Shown piece after piece: positions 11,457-26,400 of a DNA stretch of 64,000 nucleotides. Both the position numbers and the translations under genes were made by a program. The stretch is from Pyxicephalus adspersus (taxonomy: Eukaryota; Chordata; Amphibia; Anura; Pyxicephalidae): NCBI RefSeq assembly GCF_032062135.1, contig NC_092868.1:47746638-47810637 (forward strand), in the 5' to 3' direction. Position 1 is the first letter of the stretch. Each line of letters starts with the position of its first letter. Under the pieces are notes generated by a model, which saw only the letters and a list, made by a program, of their open reading frames with translations, did no database searches and was not told the DNA's origin.

Positions 11457-14400
11457 CTAAAGAAAAAACAAAATCAAGGTGAGAATTATAAAGAGAAATG
11501 AAGTATGGTATGGAAAGTAATGGTTCTGTGTGTATCTCCATGTGCTAATTCTAACATTACCAGAAGCACTGCTGTGAGTATATACCGATAGGGCAATAAA
11601 AAGTTGTTCCATCACAGGCGCCACCATGTTTCTTTTTCATGTTTCTGATCTCAGGGCATCTTGATTGGCCAGGCCAGGTTGATGTACCTCCAGTGCAGGT
11701 ATGCAGGAGTTCATGTAGTCCTGGCACCGGCAGCGGAAACCAGGACATGCCGCGTAATCTGGCAACCAACAGTGAGCTGCACATGTGCAGCTAAGACACT
11801 TTTGACAGGTAGGTAACAATGCTTATTGTAGAAGTGACCTCACCTGTCCAAATAAAATCCCTGCCTGATCCAATATTTTTAAAGTGGAACTTTAGTTTAA
11901 AATATATCTGCAGTGGTCATTAAAACAAAAGTGCTACTGCCATGAGCGTCCCTGTAAAAACCCCTTCTATTTCCTATTATTGAACAATTGATCCTTATAC
12001 TATTCTGAGCCACTGACCCTAAAAGCACTGAAGTCAAGACACTAGAATTTTAAAGTTTAATGCTGAGCAATGACAGCTTTTGTATATTTTCCCCGAACAG
12101 GTTAATAATTAAATTAAAAAATGGCAATGTTGGGTGTAGCTGTCATTTTCTAAATCAAAGTTCGTTACTGTCATGAAATCACCTAAAAAATTTCTTGTCT
12201 AGAGAATTTCAGAAGCTCGGATAACAGTGTTTTGTACAGACGCCGATTCATACTGCAACTTTACTCAGTTGTTTCACTTGATAACGGAAAGAAGCTTAGC
12301 ACCGAAAGTAAATCACTTGTAAACAGGTGTTGCTGACATAAAAAGCCTTCATGTGGTTTGCTGTAAGACACATTAGAAAGTTCTCTGCCAACACCCAACA
12401 AACAATTCCAGTAACTAGATGTAAGTAATATTTAAGTGACCCTGAGAAAAGAACCAAAGGGATTTTTTTTTAGAGTGTAAATACTTTCAAATTAGAAGGT
12501 GGACATATACAGCACACACACAGAACTTCTGCAGGACTAAAAATGAGGGGGAAACCCCCCCCCCCCCCAAAAAAAAAATATACACATTGATAAAGAATGA
12601 TGTACTACAATATAGTTCTATGCCCAAGACAAATAGTAGATCCCGAATATGTGATCTGTCAAACTACCATGACAAGATCTACTCCAAAGATAGAGATCTC
12701 TCTTGCCAGGTAGACAGTATGTCCTGATTTTTAAAAATACGATGGGCGTATGCGGTGCAGATGTGGACAGGGTCAGATACCTGCACAGCTACGCGTTGTT
12801 AACTTCCAAAAGTAAAACTAATCCAATAAAACTAATAATTTACAGTAATTAACACGATTGGTTTAAAAATAATTTTTCTTTCAATATTGGGGTTAGTTAG
12901 GCCTAAAATCAAGGTAAAAATGTCTAAATTATGTCATAGCAAAAAATAAAACCTGGCCAAAAAAAGTCAGAGTTTAAATGGCACAGCATGCTGTCAGTAA
13001 GCTGACACTTTGTACATCGCTCCTGTGGGTCTCGTGTTCTCAGCTTCCCTGAAACATATTTAGGATCTCTACTACTTTCATGGTTGGTCACAATTGGGTA
13101 TGGACTTTCTTTCTACTGCTGCCATTAAACGGCTCTATGCTTTTTCGGGAACTGTCTAGTTATACAGTACAGGTAAATATATTTGTATTTGGTGATACTC
13201 TATATACTGTATACAGTATACTGCATTGCTAATGCGCCTCCATTGATTTATTATAATACCATTTTAATTTAATAAGCACTATTTTAATAGTAACTCTCAG
13301 GCAATCAGAAACTACATTTATCTGGAATCTACAAATCCCCCCATGGGTGTCGGATAGTGGGGAGTTTACTGAACTGCATTTACTGAGGATTTCAAGCTCC
13401 TGACTGTAGATGGAAGGCATTGAGTTTAAATGGTCCTGTAAAGCCAATCTTTTAAAGGAATGGAGGGCTGGCAAAGTCTGTTTAACATGATTGGTGCAAG
13501 TTTAGTGACAGGGCTGCCTCTGCGGGTGGCCTATATACAGTTAAAAATGAACAACACAGCATAAAGAAGGTCTCCAACCTTGTGTTCCTTGTTGTGCTCT
13601 CTGAAGGGCCAAAGTCCTGCGAGGATTCATTTTACACCCATCTTTCCCCATGAGGTGGGTTTTCCATGCCTGGTAACACACAAAAGATCAAGGTCATATG
13701 TAGACAACAAAACATCTAAATCAGTGGACAAAAGTCATATTTTTCGCAGTCATTTTTTGCTTGACTGGCATCTGAACTTGAAGGAAAAAAAAATAATAAT
13801 ATTTTTAACTTTAGCCATATTATTTATACATAAGACTCACTAATAAGACTGCATTGCCATGTTTACTAGAAGGGACAGAGTAGATTGCATGCAAAACTGT
13901 ATCTACAGACTCTGAAATCAGAGTTTAGTAATCTTCCCCTTAAAAAAGAAAAGGCAAAAAAATCAGTTTTGCAAAGGCGGGATGAGGACAACATGGCAGA
14001 GGTGCTGTGATTTCTGACACTGGCTGGCAAATACACAGTATTAAAAAACAGAGCAAACTATTTAGGAGGAAAGTAATCATCTTCAAAGTTTATTTTTCTT
14101 TTTTTGTGTTATGCATACTGGTGAGACTGGTAGTAATTAGTAAAAGGACCTTGAAAGCATCCCTCAGCTCTGAGGTTCACCGTCATCTTCTACTCATTCA
14201 GTGAAACCTACTGCCAAAAGCAGATACATCTTTTAATTCTTTTAAACTCTTCAGGGCAGGGTCCTCTCCTCCTCCTGTGTTACTGTCTGTATCCGTCCGT
14301 CATTTGCAACCCCTATTTAATGTACGGTGCTGTGTAATATGTTGGCGCTATATAAATAACGTTTAATAATAATCTCCGAAAGTTACAGTAGGGTGAGAAG

Positions 14401-17400
14401 GGGCATTAGTTAGCACTGAGAAATACCTTGATGGGTGGGTTTAAAAATACCTGGCATGCATAATTATATCTTAAGGATTAGGTTGCCCAAATGTTCACCA
14501 TGTTGCTACTAATCTAGTAACTGAAGTAGATAATATTCTATCACATCTTTGTATTTCTATGGTAAATTCTAAACATAGATTGTAATGCTGCTTTTAGTGA
14601 AATGCTGGCATTGGATGAGGCTGGCTGGGAGTAGCGCTTATTATACTGTTAAGTAAAAGTACAAACATGGGGAAAGTAACTGGGTGGAGAAAGATGAGAC
14701 ACTAGTTTCATATAAACACTGTTAGTACATATAAACATACCAAGCTCTTTGCTAATAAAAAAGGAACCAGAGCAGGTGTTGTCTAAATCTCCCATTTAAA
14801 CATTCTGCACATGGATGACAGTTTATAGACTGCAGTGATTGAAGCACAAAAAATAAGATTTGATTTTAAAAAACTAGCAGTATACAGTTTACCAATTTCA
14901 CAATATGGTGAAAAGATTAAAATGGAGCACACAGATTTTTGTTGTTCAGCCTGATTGCAATACAGAAATAATTTAGAAAGATTGAATTGGTCTTTAAAAA
15001 CACACTTGTCCATGGCAGTAAAATGTCTTTGTACCAGCAACTGGGGATTTAGTTCCTACATCAGTGATTTGGACCAGCAATACCCAGCGTCTGCTTACTC
15101 TTGGGTTGGCCAAGTAATGACCTTTTCTAGCAGTCTTTTCTTCCTAAAATATATTTACAATAAAAGGCTGAAAATGAACCCACTGCCTTACTGCCAAGGC
15201 CTTCCATTTAATCTCTCTTCTTCTGGAATGAAGTGAAATATCACGTAACAAAGAAAAGCCCCCTCATACTCATTTTTCTTTCCCAATTAAAGAAACGCAC
15301 AAGACATGAAGGCAACGCTGGAATTCAAGCGGTGAATGAGCTGAGTGGAGCACAAAATGTCTTTATCTGAAATTATAACTCTGTGTCCATTAATACAGGT
15401 GCTTTCATGAGATCACTTACCAGAAAGTTTTAACGTTGATGGAGGAATAAAAGAAATATTGAGCTCTATACGGGGGTAACTTCCCCCTCCTTCTATTCAG
15501 TACAGTAAACTCTAGTTAGCAATATGACCAGAGCAACGTAAACCACTTCAATTGTCTGAGAATTTAAACTAAACTATAAAATACATAACTGCCATCATGC
15601 AACTGTAGTTGTGGGAAAAAAACTGGTGTGAAGGATAGGACCATGTTTTTCCCTATTTTGTTTTACTTGTCATTAGGATAATTGGCCAGCATAGTGGCTC
15701 AGTGTTTAGCACTCTGGCCTTTGCAGTACTAGGTCCCAGGTTCAAATCTCGGCCGGGGCACTACCAGCATGGAGTTTGCAGGTCCTGCTCCTGTCTGTGT
15801 GGGTTTCCTCCGGGTACTCCCGTTTCCTCCCCCATTCCAAACACATGCAGTTAGGTTCATTGGCTTCCCTCCAAGTTGGCTTTAGACATGACTATGATGG
15901 GGACATTAGATTGTGAGCCCCTTTGAGGGACAGCTAGTGACATGACTATGGACTTTGTAAAGCGCTACTTAATATGTCAGCGCTATATATATAGTGTGTA
16001 ATAATAATAATAACTAAATGTTTGTAATTCTGCATTTGGGCAGTAACTCCCTCTAATAAAAATTAGTCACTGCTGCTCTCTCCTTCTACAGGGCACCTGG
16101 TTTGATATCCGCTCCTCCCACAGCTTTACTCTCTGCAATGGTTATGTACAGCACAAGGTAAGGTAATACCTGGGTTTGCATAAAGGCATTTGTACACAAA
16201 GTGGAATATATCTTGTGTGGCTATTGAGGAATTCATTGAATAAAAGTTTTTATTGTGCTGGGAGTCCTGCACTTCAGTGCATTGCCATTCAGGACACTGC
16301 GCTGCAATTAAGGTGTGCTGACAAGCTGCTTTTGGTTGTCATAAAGGAACCCCATTGCACAGTGTACACTACACACATTACCCATCAACTAGTTGTAGGA
16401 CAAAAAGCATCAGCATTGGCTAGAATTTTCATTTACTACTACTGCTCCACAACTCTACACTCCAGCAGCCATCTAAATGCTCAGGGTAAGGCTATATACA
16501 CACACGTCTGCAGTAGGGCTTGACTTGAATGAGAACCTGGCAAGCGTACAGCAGTTGTCCGATGTAGTTTATGGACAGCGCTTGTTCATTCATCTTTCAG
16601 TCGCTTGTTGCTGAAAATGATTATGAAAGATCATTTCCAATGACAATAATTGAGCATGTGTACCATGGTCTACGCTCACCCTACCTGCCCATGAGTGTGA
16701 AGAACAATACAAGAATGTGGGCATCATTTAGAGCAGGGGTGTCAAACTCAAATACACAGAGGGCCAAAATTAAAAACAAAGTCGTGGGCCAACCTTGAAA
16801 TTTATTGAAACAATTGAGGAAGTTTTTCCTTCTCATTAGATTTAAAACCTTTTCATATGGAAACAAAGGGGTGTTGCTTAACAATAAATCTGGAACAAGC
16901 CTATAATTGAGAAAGAGGCATAAGAATATTTTTTTATTTTTTAAATTAAAAAATGTATTCCTCATTATTTGTAGCCTTCCAAGGTAAATTTCAATGGTAA
17001 CCATTTTGCACAGGCTAACAATAATATTAACAATTATACCTGGCATCTCTTCTTGGATGTTAGTTCATCAATGTTTGGGGGCTATGAGCTGAGGGAGCTG
17101 CCGAATATAGGGAGCAGTTGAGCAGCTTGGGTGTCAGGGATGTAACGTGGAAATTGTGCAGCGCCCACAGTGTCATATACTTGGATAACAGCAGGCTACG
17201 CTCAGCCTGAGACACAGCTATATAACACAAGGCCATGGGTCGGCAAGAAGCTACTGTAACACCAAAAGCCTCCTGGAACCTCCCACGTGTAGCTGAGGGG
17301 GAGTGCTGGAAATGCCAGATTCAGACAATGCTAAATCTAAATCTTATGAATGGCCCACCACTGGAACTCCCTTTTCATTGAAATAATGCCGCTACTACAA

Positions 17401-20400
17401 TTCCCGGCATTACTTGCATTTATAACACAGTCCAATGTGGGACCACGCATAGGAAGGCAGCCCGCTGGTCTATAGATGCGAATCATGCCGGGATTGTATT
17501 AGCAGCGCTATTTCAATGCAATGGAGGGCCAGCTGCAATTCCTATTTAAGATTCCTTTGGGGGCCACAAAGAAGGAGGTTGCGGGCCAGATTTGGCACCA
17601 GAGTTTGACACCCCTGATTTAGAGCCTCGGCATGTGAACCTGAATTTCTGCTATTGATACTATTATTGATATATTTTAAAGATTACATTACACTTTTAGA
17701 AAGTAGTAATGCCCTTTATAAATAATGATAATCATTACTTATCTTACCTCTTCTCCAGGTGCAAAGTTTTCATGGCACAAAGGACATCGGTTTGCCACTT
17801 TTTCTCCTTTTGCAGCTATGAAAAAAAAAAAATGAGACAACTACAGATCATGAGGTATAGTAAAGGCAATATTTTAGACCCAGTAAACATTATAGTTATA
17901 GAGCAGAAAAAGGACATCACCAAAATAAAACTCACTTATTATACAAGTCTAAAAATCAAATTGAGCATTCTGTTAATAAATGCCTGAGCAGAAGTAACAC
18001 TGAACAAAAAAAAATGAAAACATTTTTAATTTTTTTGTAACTATATATTCAACAGCACTTTGGGTTTGAAATGGGGAAGTGAACGGGGCCAATAGGATGC
18101 TAACAAGAGAAAAAAAGAAAGCTGATCCAATACCCAATCACAGACTGTGGGTTGGGACCTGACCTACTTCAACAGCATAACAGCAGCAGGTCACCAGGTT
18201 GGTAGTACAGCATGATAGGGCTGTGTGAATCTCAGGATTGGATGGAAAAAAAATACAAATCCTTGGGAAGGTAAAATAGATCTCATATACATATTTTAGA
18301 TGTGTATTTAGCCATTTGCCTATGGTACATCTTCAAAAAGACACAGTCATCATTCCCATTTTAAAAAAGAAAAGTTTAATTAGCATGTTGCATATGAGGA
18401 AAAACAGAAAAGCTACCAGGGATGGTGAAAAAAGAATAGTCTTTATTGTTACCTAACAGAAGGGACTAAGCAATATAAACCTGACAAAGATTGCAAGATT
18501 TCTTTGCCCTATCCAAAACACACGAAAGAAAGGTTTTGGGTTTCTCTTTAAGAGAACCTTTACCAACAAACGCTGGCCTCTGAATACCAGAGAGCAAAGC
18601 AGCTGGTGGAGGTCGATTGTGTAAGTGGACGCACCCAGACCTCTGTGAATTCAGTCACTGTATAGTCGGAAGGACTTGGAATGATGTCCATCTGACTGAA
18701 GAGCCATGAGGAAACTTTTAGAGAAGAGTGTTTGAAACATGCCTGTGGGCATTGTATCGCTGGTGGGAGAGTGCCAGGGTGTGGGGGCACACTCTCCTGC
18801 CAACTGAAGGCACACTTCTAACTACTGGCTTTATTCAGAATTTGTTTTTAGGACTGTGTGGACAAAATGATTCATTACCCAGGACCCAGGGATGGGGGAA
18901 CAGCCGACCTGCCATGTAGAATAAATTCTACTTGACAGACAATAATAAAGGCTGCTGTGAGGTGGTGGCAGTATCATCCAGGTCATCATGAGGAGCACGG
19001 GCATGATGTGTCAACCCTGGATGAAGAAGTAAGTGTCTGTATTACACTTGGTCAGATTCTACTTCTTACTTCTACATGGCAAGTTCACATGTTTTTTTAG
19101 TAAACCGATCATTCCAATTTATTGGGGGTGGCTAGGCTAGGCCATTAAGTTTGGGGTCAGATATACTGAAAGAATACCATAAAACCCCCCACCTCTTAGA
19201 CTGTAAGCTTATCTGGGCAGGGTCGTCTCCTCCTCCTGTGTGACTCTTTGTATCTGTTTGTCATTTGCTACCCCTATTTAATGTACAGCATTGCGTAAAA
19301 TATGTTGGCAGTATATAAATACCATTATTAATAATAGATAGATATACTTTTCTAAAAAAAAAAAAAAAAAAAAAATATGACATAGTGAGCCAGTATGCAC
19401 AACATAATAGCACATTATGATATTTTGGGGTTGCCATATGTGTGCAGTTTCCTTTTCCTGTAAGAAGAGATATCGCAGTCATTGGTCATAAATAGATTAA
19501 AATGTTTTGGAAAATATGGAATTGTAGCAAGAAATACTTGAGGTGATGAATTGCCAATATATGGATAGGCAGATTTAGATAATATATGATAATAAAAAAA
19601 TTACATGCAAGCAGTTACTATGCAAAGGTATGGGAAAGGATGGTGAAGACATACAGCTATATAGATAGGGTAAAAGGAAATAAGAAAAAAATATTATATA
19701 GACAGCTGTATATCCTTAACTCCTGCTGCCTAGCACTGTTTTGATCATAAACAATCACTTGCCCTTTTTAAAGTCTGCAGGAAAATGGACACCTGCAGAA
19801 GTGTCAATCTCCAGGTTCCCCATAGCTCTCATTGGTTTTTGCTGCCTTCTACATGCTATTTTATCTTGTATTGGTTGCAGATCAGGAAGAAAGAACTAGC
19901 GAGAGAGCTTTGGAGGATGCATCAATTTTTTTGATACTTTACAGGTAAAATTCTCATAAACTGAGCGATGTGTGGTATAGCAGGCAATAACTTTGTTTAC
20001 AAGGATAGTTTTAATACAGGGTCATTTGAATTTACTGTAAACCTTACTAATACATCAGACAATTTCCTCAAGGCATATAACATCCTAACACCATACACCT
20101 AGCTGGGAGACTTGTCAGCTCCATATTCTTGTTTAATAGTGTCACTGTATGGAAAAAAGCTTTGCTGTCTGTGTCTCTGTAAACGATCACATGATGCTTC
20201 TCCCATGGCACATGTCCTGTTTACAGCACTTCATTAACTGGAACTGCTGGTAAGAGTCTCCAACTACTTACAGGAACACTGAACTTAGTCCAAGTTCAGT
20301 CAATTCAAGTTGTAAGTAAATATTCTTCTTACAACGGACGATCAGCTAATGTGATTGTCACATTAATGTAATAAATAGCATTCACTACAATTCTTGGTTT

Positions 20401-23400
20401 AATTCTACTGCCACATTTATGAAATGAGATCAAAATGATCGACACATTACAAACCACCAGGTAGCGATTATCTACTTTGCTGGCGACGGATGCCATAGGC
20501 CACTATAGGTAACAGTGGTGTTTGTTTCATACAGCTTCATTTATTAGTTAGAATAGGAAGATACAGACTTCCCTCCATCAATAAATCTCTTATGGTCAAA
20601 CCACACTCACATAACCAAAATGAATAAAATAACAATGGAAAGAAAGAGATGGGTTTTTTTTGTTGACAACTTTTTGTATGTATCGATTACAGGTAAACCA
20701 GTAACAGAGAAAATAAATGATTACAAATAGGGTAAACAATCACTGATGGTCTAAGCCCTATTTAGAATTTTAGGGGTATTTGACCATTAACTATACAAAA
20801 ACTTCTATAATGACATTACCTGAAAAATAATGCTAAATACCACCTTAGCTGACGCATTCCACCTATTGGCTTTTTCAGGGGAATTTAGGTGAGAAAGTTT
20901 AGCTATATTGGCTCAGATGATCTGTGGTAATTAGGGAAATTCCAAGGATAGGAACCAAAAAAGATTGGTAAATGAATCTGATTGTCCAGGGGAGTCCTAG
21001 ACTCGTAGCATGCGTGTGCATGCAGCCCATACAGCTTTATATACCTTTTAAAGAGAAACTAAACCCCACGATGCTCACCTGTTCCCATGTCCTTCTTTCT
21101 TCCCTTGATATTTGCGATCTTCACCCATATTGGTTGGCCAGGTTGGGATGACTTAACTTCTGCGTGGTTCAGTTCCAGCAGGTGCAGGGAAAGCCAAGAT
21201 TGCCCGGTATTCTGGCAACGAATGCTGCACAGCTCAGCAATTTTGACAGTTTTACAGAGCGATCAGGAAGGTATGAATGTTTCTTGCAGGAGGAACATCT
21301 CCTGTCCCTTTCTGCGTTAAACCCCTGCCTGATCACAAATTGTTAAAGTGGAACTTTAATTCCAATTTAAAGCAATCTCCATTAGTGAAACATAGCGGTA
21401 AAAGGCCACAAATGATGTTAAATGCCATTCATACACCACTCCACACGTATCCAGCGGATACATGATTCAACATGGGCATCTGAAATAAAATGGAGAGACT
21501 TCTGCCTAAGTCTCTGGAATGAACATTAAAAAGCAAAAAACAACTCCCCCCCCCCCCCAAAAAACAAAAAAAAACAAAAACAAAACAATGCTCTGCTTTA
21601 TTGTCTTGGGTGCTGCGAAAAACACAATGTTTTTTAAAATGTGTAATCCACGTTTCAGTTCGGTCTAAATACACAATTAATTAGCATATATGTTTTTCTG
21701 CCAAGGAGCTTGTATTCTTGCCCCGTTTGCCCTGAGTTTTAACACATCTTTTAAAGCACCTGGAAAGTTTTTGGCAAATTTCAACCTGAAGTTCAGTTTC
21801 TCTTTGATAATAGATAAAAATATTCTAATTTGTTGACTGCAGCAACTTGTATCCATAACCATTACTTACGGTTACAAGTCTTAGCTTTGACATGTTCCAG
21901 CAGATGGTCCTTGGATATGGCCTCTGAGCAACGTTGGCATTTTCCAAATGACTCCTTGTGACTGCACTCTGTAAGAAGGTGTTCAGTCAGACTGGCAATT
22001 TCTACCACCTGGGAAAATGGAAAAAAAAAGACCAATTACTGCTTGTTATAATAAATTTTCTTAACATTTAGACAAACATTGAGGTTAAAAATACTTATTA
22101 AGGGTTGCAGTTGATGGACACAAAACGGTGTCCAAGAGCTGGTTACATAACCTGTAAATTAGGTCATTGGTTTGTATTGCTGTTGTGTATGACGTATGGG
22201 TTGAGGGTGTCTAGTGTCAGTTAACCTGCTTCCTGTGAACTCAGGATTTTAGTGGCCCTTACCCTGCCCTGAGCTCAGGACAATGCTGTAGATAACTGGC
22301 GTCATGTCATTGCGTGATATCGTTATCGGCAGCATAAAGAATCTGCTCACTACCACAAAAATAAGAAAATTGGGACAGGTATATGATTGGGTTAAAAAGA
22401 GTAAACCACAGTTCCACTCACAAGGGTGAATTAAAAATGTACCATTTGCAGAAACGGCACTTGTCAAAAAGTCCTTGTTCCTGTGCCATAAAGAACCAAA
22501 ACAAACACTTGCTTATATAGTGTACATGTAAGTGTGGTGGGGACATAAGCTGTGCTGGAGACAGAGATTGCTGTAAAAGATCCTTAGAAATATACTTAGC
22601 AATGGGTACCTGCTTGCAGTGCTCACAGCGTTTCAGCATTGGACAATGTTTCCAGTAATGTAGGTCCAGGCCTTCCTCTGTAAAAGATTCATCTTGTTCC
22701 CCACAGAAAATACACAAGCTGCAAGGGAAACACACAAAGCATAAAACATCTCAAAGAAAACAAGACACATTTATATGGAAAGTAAAATCTGCTACAGGCA
22801 CACATTTATATTGACTCAACCTAGTTTAAAGTCTTATTTCAGGAAATAAAAAATGTGGGTTCCCCTAACACTACAAGGGTTTTTTTATTTTTTATTTTTT
22901 ACAGGGGGTTTTATTTACCTAACACATTTCTTTTCTGCATGACTGTTCCCTGCAGCCATCATCCCCTACCATGCAGGACCCAGAGCCCTACAATCTAAGT
23001 GAGGGACTAAAGTGCAAAGTGCCCAGCCACAGTGTTGTGGGGGTAGCCAGAGGAGTGTTGGAGGTAAGTAGAGGTGCTTTAGGGTTCCCCAAGCCCTAAA
23101 CAGGCAATTAACCATTCCAATGGAAGCCCCACTGCAAGGTTACGTAAAATTTATTTCTGATGTCAGCTAATTCTGTAACCCAGAAAAGTATTCTGTTTGT
23201 GCCTCTGAGCAAAACGTAAATTTTCTTATTACATAGATACATTTTTAGTCCCTGCAGAGTGGAGAGTAATATTATTATTAAACAGTATTTATATTGCGTC
23301 TACATATTTTGCAGCGCTGTACATTAAATAGGGATTACAAATGTCAGACAGATACAGACAGTGACACAGAAAAGGGAGAGGACTCTGCCCAGAGGAACTT

Positions 23401-26400
23401 ACAATCTAAGTCGCGGCACATATTTTACATTAGAAAACTCCCACGGAACACTACTAAATAAAAATGTCAAATAGACTAATTTAGTAGGTTAATTAGCTAC
23501 CTGCTGCTATCTAGTGGAAGAGTATTTCTTTGTTCTGCCTATCACTATACATCCCTGTTATAGACAAACTTTTTGCAGTAAATAAATAATAGTTTTTGGA
23601 CCAATTAGCTGAAATTGGATAATTTCCCATGGTACACCTGAAGATCTCTCACGGCACACTAGTAAACAGGCACAGTAGTTGAAAATCACTGCTCTAATGC
23701 ACGTTTATGAGCAGGGAGACTGCAAGTGTTATTGCAATGATGTTAGGCATTGCATTTCAGCATTGGCCAATATTTCCAGTAATGAAGGTCCAAGCCTCCT
23801 CCTGTGAAAAACTCATCTAGCAACAGAACTGCTCTCGGACTTAAAAAGTAGATTTAACTAGAGTTGGACACAGATAAATATTAAAAGAGAAAGCCAATAA
23901 AATTTTAACAATGAATGTTACATGATATCGGGGTGAATGTCAGATGTTGTATTGTATATTTTAACTTACTTATCTAAGTAATTAGAAACATTTGACTGGT
24001 CATCAACAGCTTCATTGTTTGGAGACAAGGACATTTTCTTATTTCGCTCATCTAAAAAGGAAAGAAGAACGAAAATGTAATACTACAGGTCACTAAACAC
24101 AAATAGGTGACTGCACTTCTGCTGTAAATTAGGATATAAATAGGTAATTAAAATAATAAAATAATTAAATGTTTAAAAAACTTCTTTTATAAAAATTGTT
24201 TTCTAAAATTTCTTTTTGAATAAATCAGTTTTCAAAAATAACGGCTTTTAAAAATACAGTGTTGTGTCATTTGCTGCAGTGAATATGTCATTCTGTATCA
24301 TGTAACAGGCAACAGAAACGTCCAATCAAAAAGCAGCTTTGACACATATTAGCGCCCCTCTACTCGGCCCATGACATCTTGCCATTCTGAGTCAGTCTTA
24401 CTGGAATCCATACATTTTCCATACATGTTTCGCTACACTGGTAAAGTCACAGGTGGTGAGGTCATGCGTGAATGCTGGGCTAGGACAGGGTAACTGGTAA
24501 TGGAACAAGGCCTTATATTAACAGTTACAGCAAAGGAAGTAACCCAACCTTCACACAGCAGAAGAACTACAGATTTTTTTTTAAATATAACATCAAAATC
24601 ACCTAAAACCATCTCTAAGTGAAGTTGAAAATAAGTCGGCTTGTTATAGTGGGCTCAATACCACACTGCAACAAGGTGAAACCTGTCCAACACTTTTCTT
24701 TTAAAAGGTTTTCTGGAAATCTCTGCATTCAATAAATAATTTTACTTACCTAGTTTGGATTTGCTTACTTGTTCTTTTACCTAAAAAAAAAAAAAAAAAA
24801 AAAAAAATCAATTTTAGTGAAGACATACCAACACACTAAAGGATTAGCAATACCAATCTCTGATAGGAATGGCCATTTGTTGAAAGCTCTCACACCCACA
24901 GCACAATGCGTATACTTTGTACAAGATTTTGGGTGGTCTCTGGGGAGAGGTAGGGGCGTATTGTGCAGATGTTGCACAGGTTAAAGTAAGAGGACTTGGA
25001 AATGTTTTGAATATGGGGAGTAAAAGAGAGGGCAGAATTGAAGGTGACGCCAAGACAACCTGCCTGAGGGAAGGAGTAAAAGTGTAGCTAAGCTAAGCTG
25101 ATGCTTATTTGCCATTTTTTTTTGTTTAAATGATAGAAGAAATTTTCACATTGGACCAGAACTTGAAAAGTGAATATTTGCTATATGTTGTTAGAGACAA
25201 CATCTACAAACGTCAATTATACTTAAGCAGTACCAGTAACCTCCCCAGATTTCTATTGCTGGGTGGGAAGAAGCTGTAGGCGGGTGGCAGCCCCTGTACT
25301 GTGACTGAACTTTTTAGTAACCACCCAAAAAAAGGTATAAGTGCCGGGTGGTGCGCCCAGCTAAAAGGGGCTGGGGAGAACACTGCAGTACTCTGGCATA
25401 GATTTGGCAATCTTGGTAGAGGCAGGGTTTCTATGCCGTCAATCAGAGCCTTCAGGAAGAACAATAAACAGCACCACAACTATATCACTAAATCTCAATC
25501 CTAATCGTGTAAGATTAGCACTCAGAAGCAGCACCTTACTAACACACTGAAGATACATAGCTATGAAGCTGGAGGTACAGGAATGCCTACATACAAGAAG
25601 GTGTGCTGCCATTTCCCAGGAGGCATTGAAGACAAAAGACGAATCTTTTCAGGCACAATTAATACTTCTAGGGGTTATATATTATGATTATATTCAAGTA
25701 TAATGTATTTTAGTGCAGTGTAGAGTTAGAAGCAGTCAGTGGTTTCCCTGGTGGATAATGGCTTTGTCGCTCTGTGTGCTGCCTTCTGTCTCTGCTCTCC
25801 TGGGTTATTTCATACTGTGGATGTGTGTATGGAAAAACAAAAAGATCTGCAAGCAAGGATTCCATGAGACACTTGATACTTAATGCAGAGTCCAAAGTAT
25901 ACAGCCATACTGGTCCGCACCTTGCCAGTCTCAACCTCAGACTGAATATCCTTGAGAGCTGCCAGCTGTTCCTGGAGAGCTCGGATCTCCTCCTTCTTCT
26001 GCCTTTCCGCCTCCTCTGCTGCCACCCTCTTCTGTGCCTGACCACAAAAAGGTGTGTTAAAGGAGAAATACATCCTCTGCTACATAGTCTTTAATCAATT
26101 ACACACCCAAAGGGCCTCACAATTTATTGTCTCTACCATAGTCATAAGTCTTTAATGAAGTCTAAGGTCAATTTTGGAGGGAAGCCAATTAACCTAACTG
26201 CATGTTTTTGGGATGTGGGGGGAAACCCAAGCAGACATGGGGAGAACCTGAAATCTCCATGCAGATAGTGTCCTGGCCAAGATTCGGCAATTTTAATACA
26301 TTTCACTTCTGTAGAGTACCTGAGGTTAATTTTGATGTCAACTTCCTGCAATGCCCTAAAAAATAACTCACAAATGGTGAGGTAAAAACAAGACAGAGAG

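Larger units (their letters stand above)
17816..21869 (-). other. CEP104: CEP104 intron 18-19 (4 kb)
   Basis: Apart from the LINE tail at 19185 and the family F copy at 21048, I see no exon. Positions 18540-18960 and 19640-20560 look unique and give no recognisable signal. Confidence 0.6.

Noticed and set aside
16097..16132. 36-nt minus-strand segment between CAG and GTGCCC, first taken as the CEP104 exon before the last one.
   Set aside because: The true exon with AWKTHLMG was found at 13579-13669, and its phase joins exon 19 to exon 21 directly. The segment could be a cassette but nothing supports its use.
16176..16523. 115-codon plus-strand ORF.
   Set aside because: Overlaps a degraded MITE at its end and has no known domain or promoter; random open frame in intron.
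16681..17046. 121-codon minus-strand ORF.
   Set aside because: Lies mostly within a hAT non-autonomous element, and its translation has no transposase motif.
25774..26094. 106-codon plus-strand and 111-codon minus-strand ORFs.
   Set aside because: Alternative frames of CEP104 coding exon 14.
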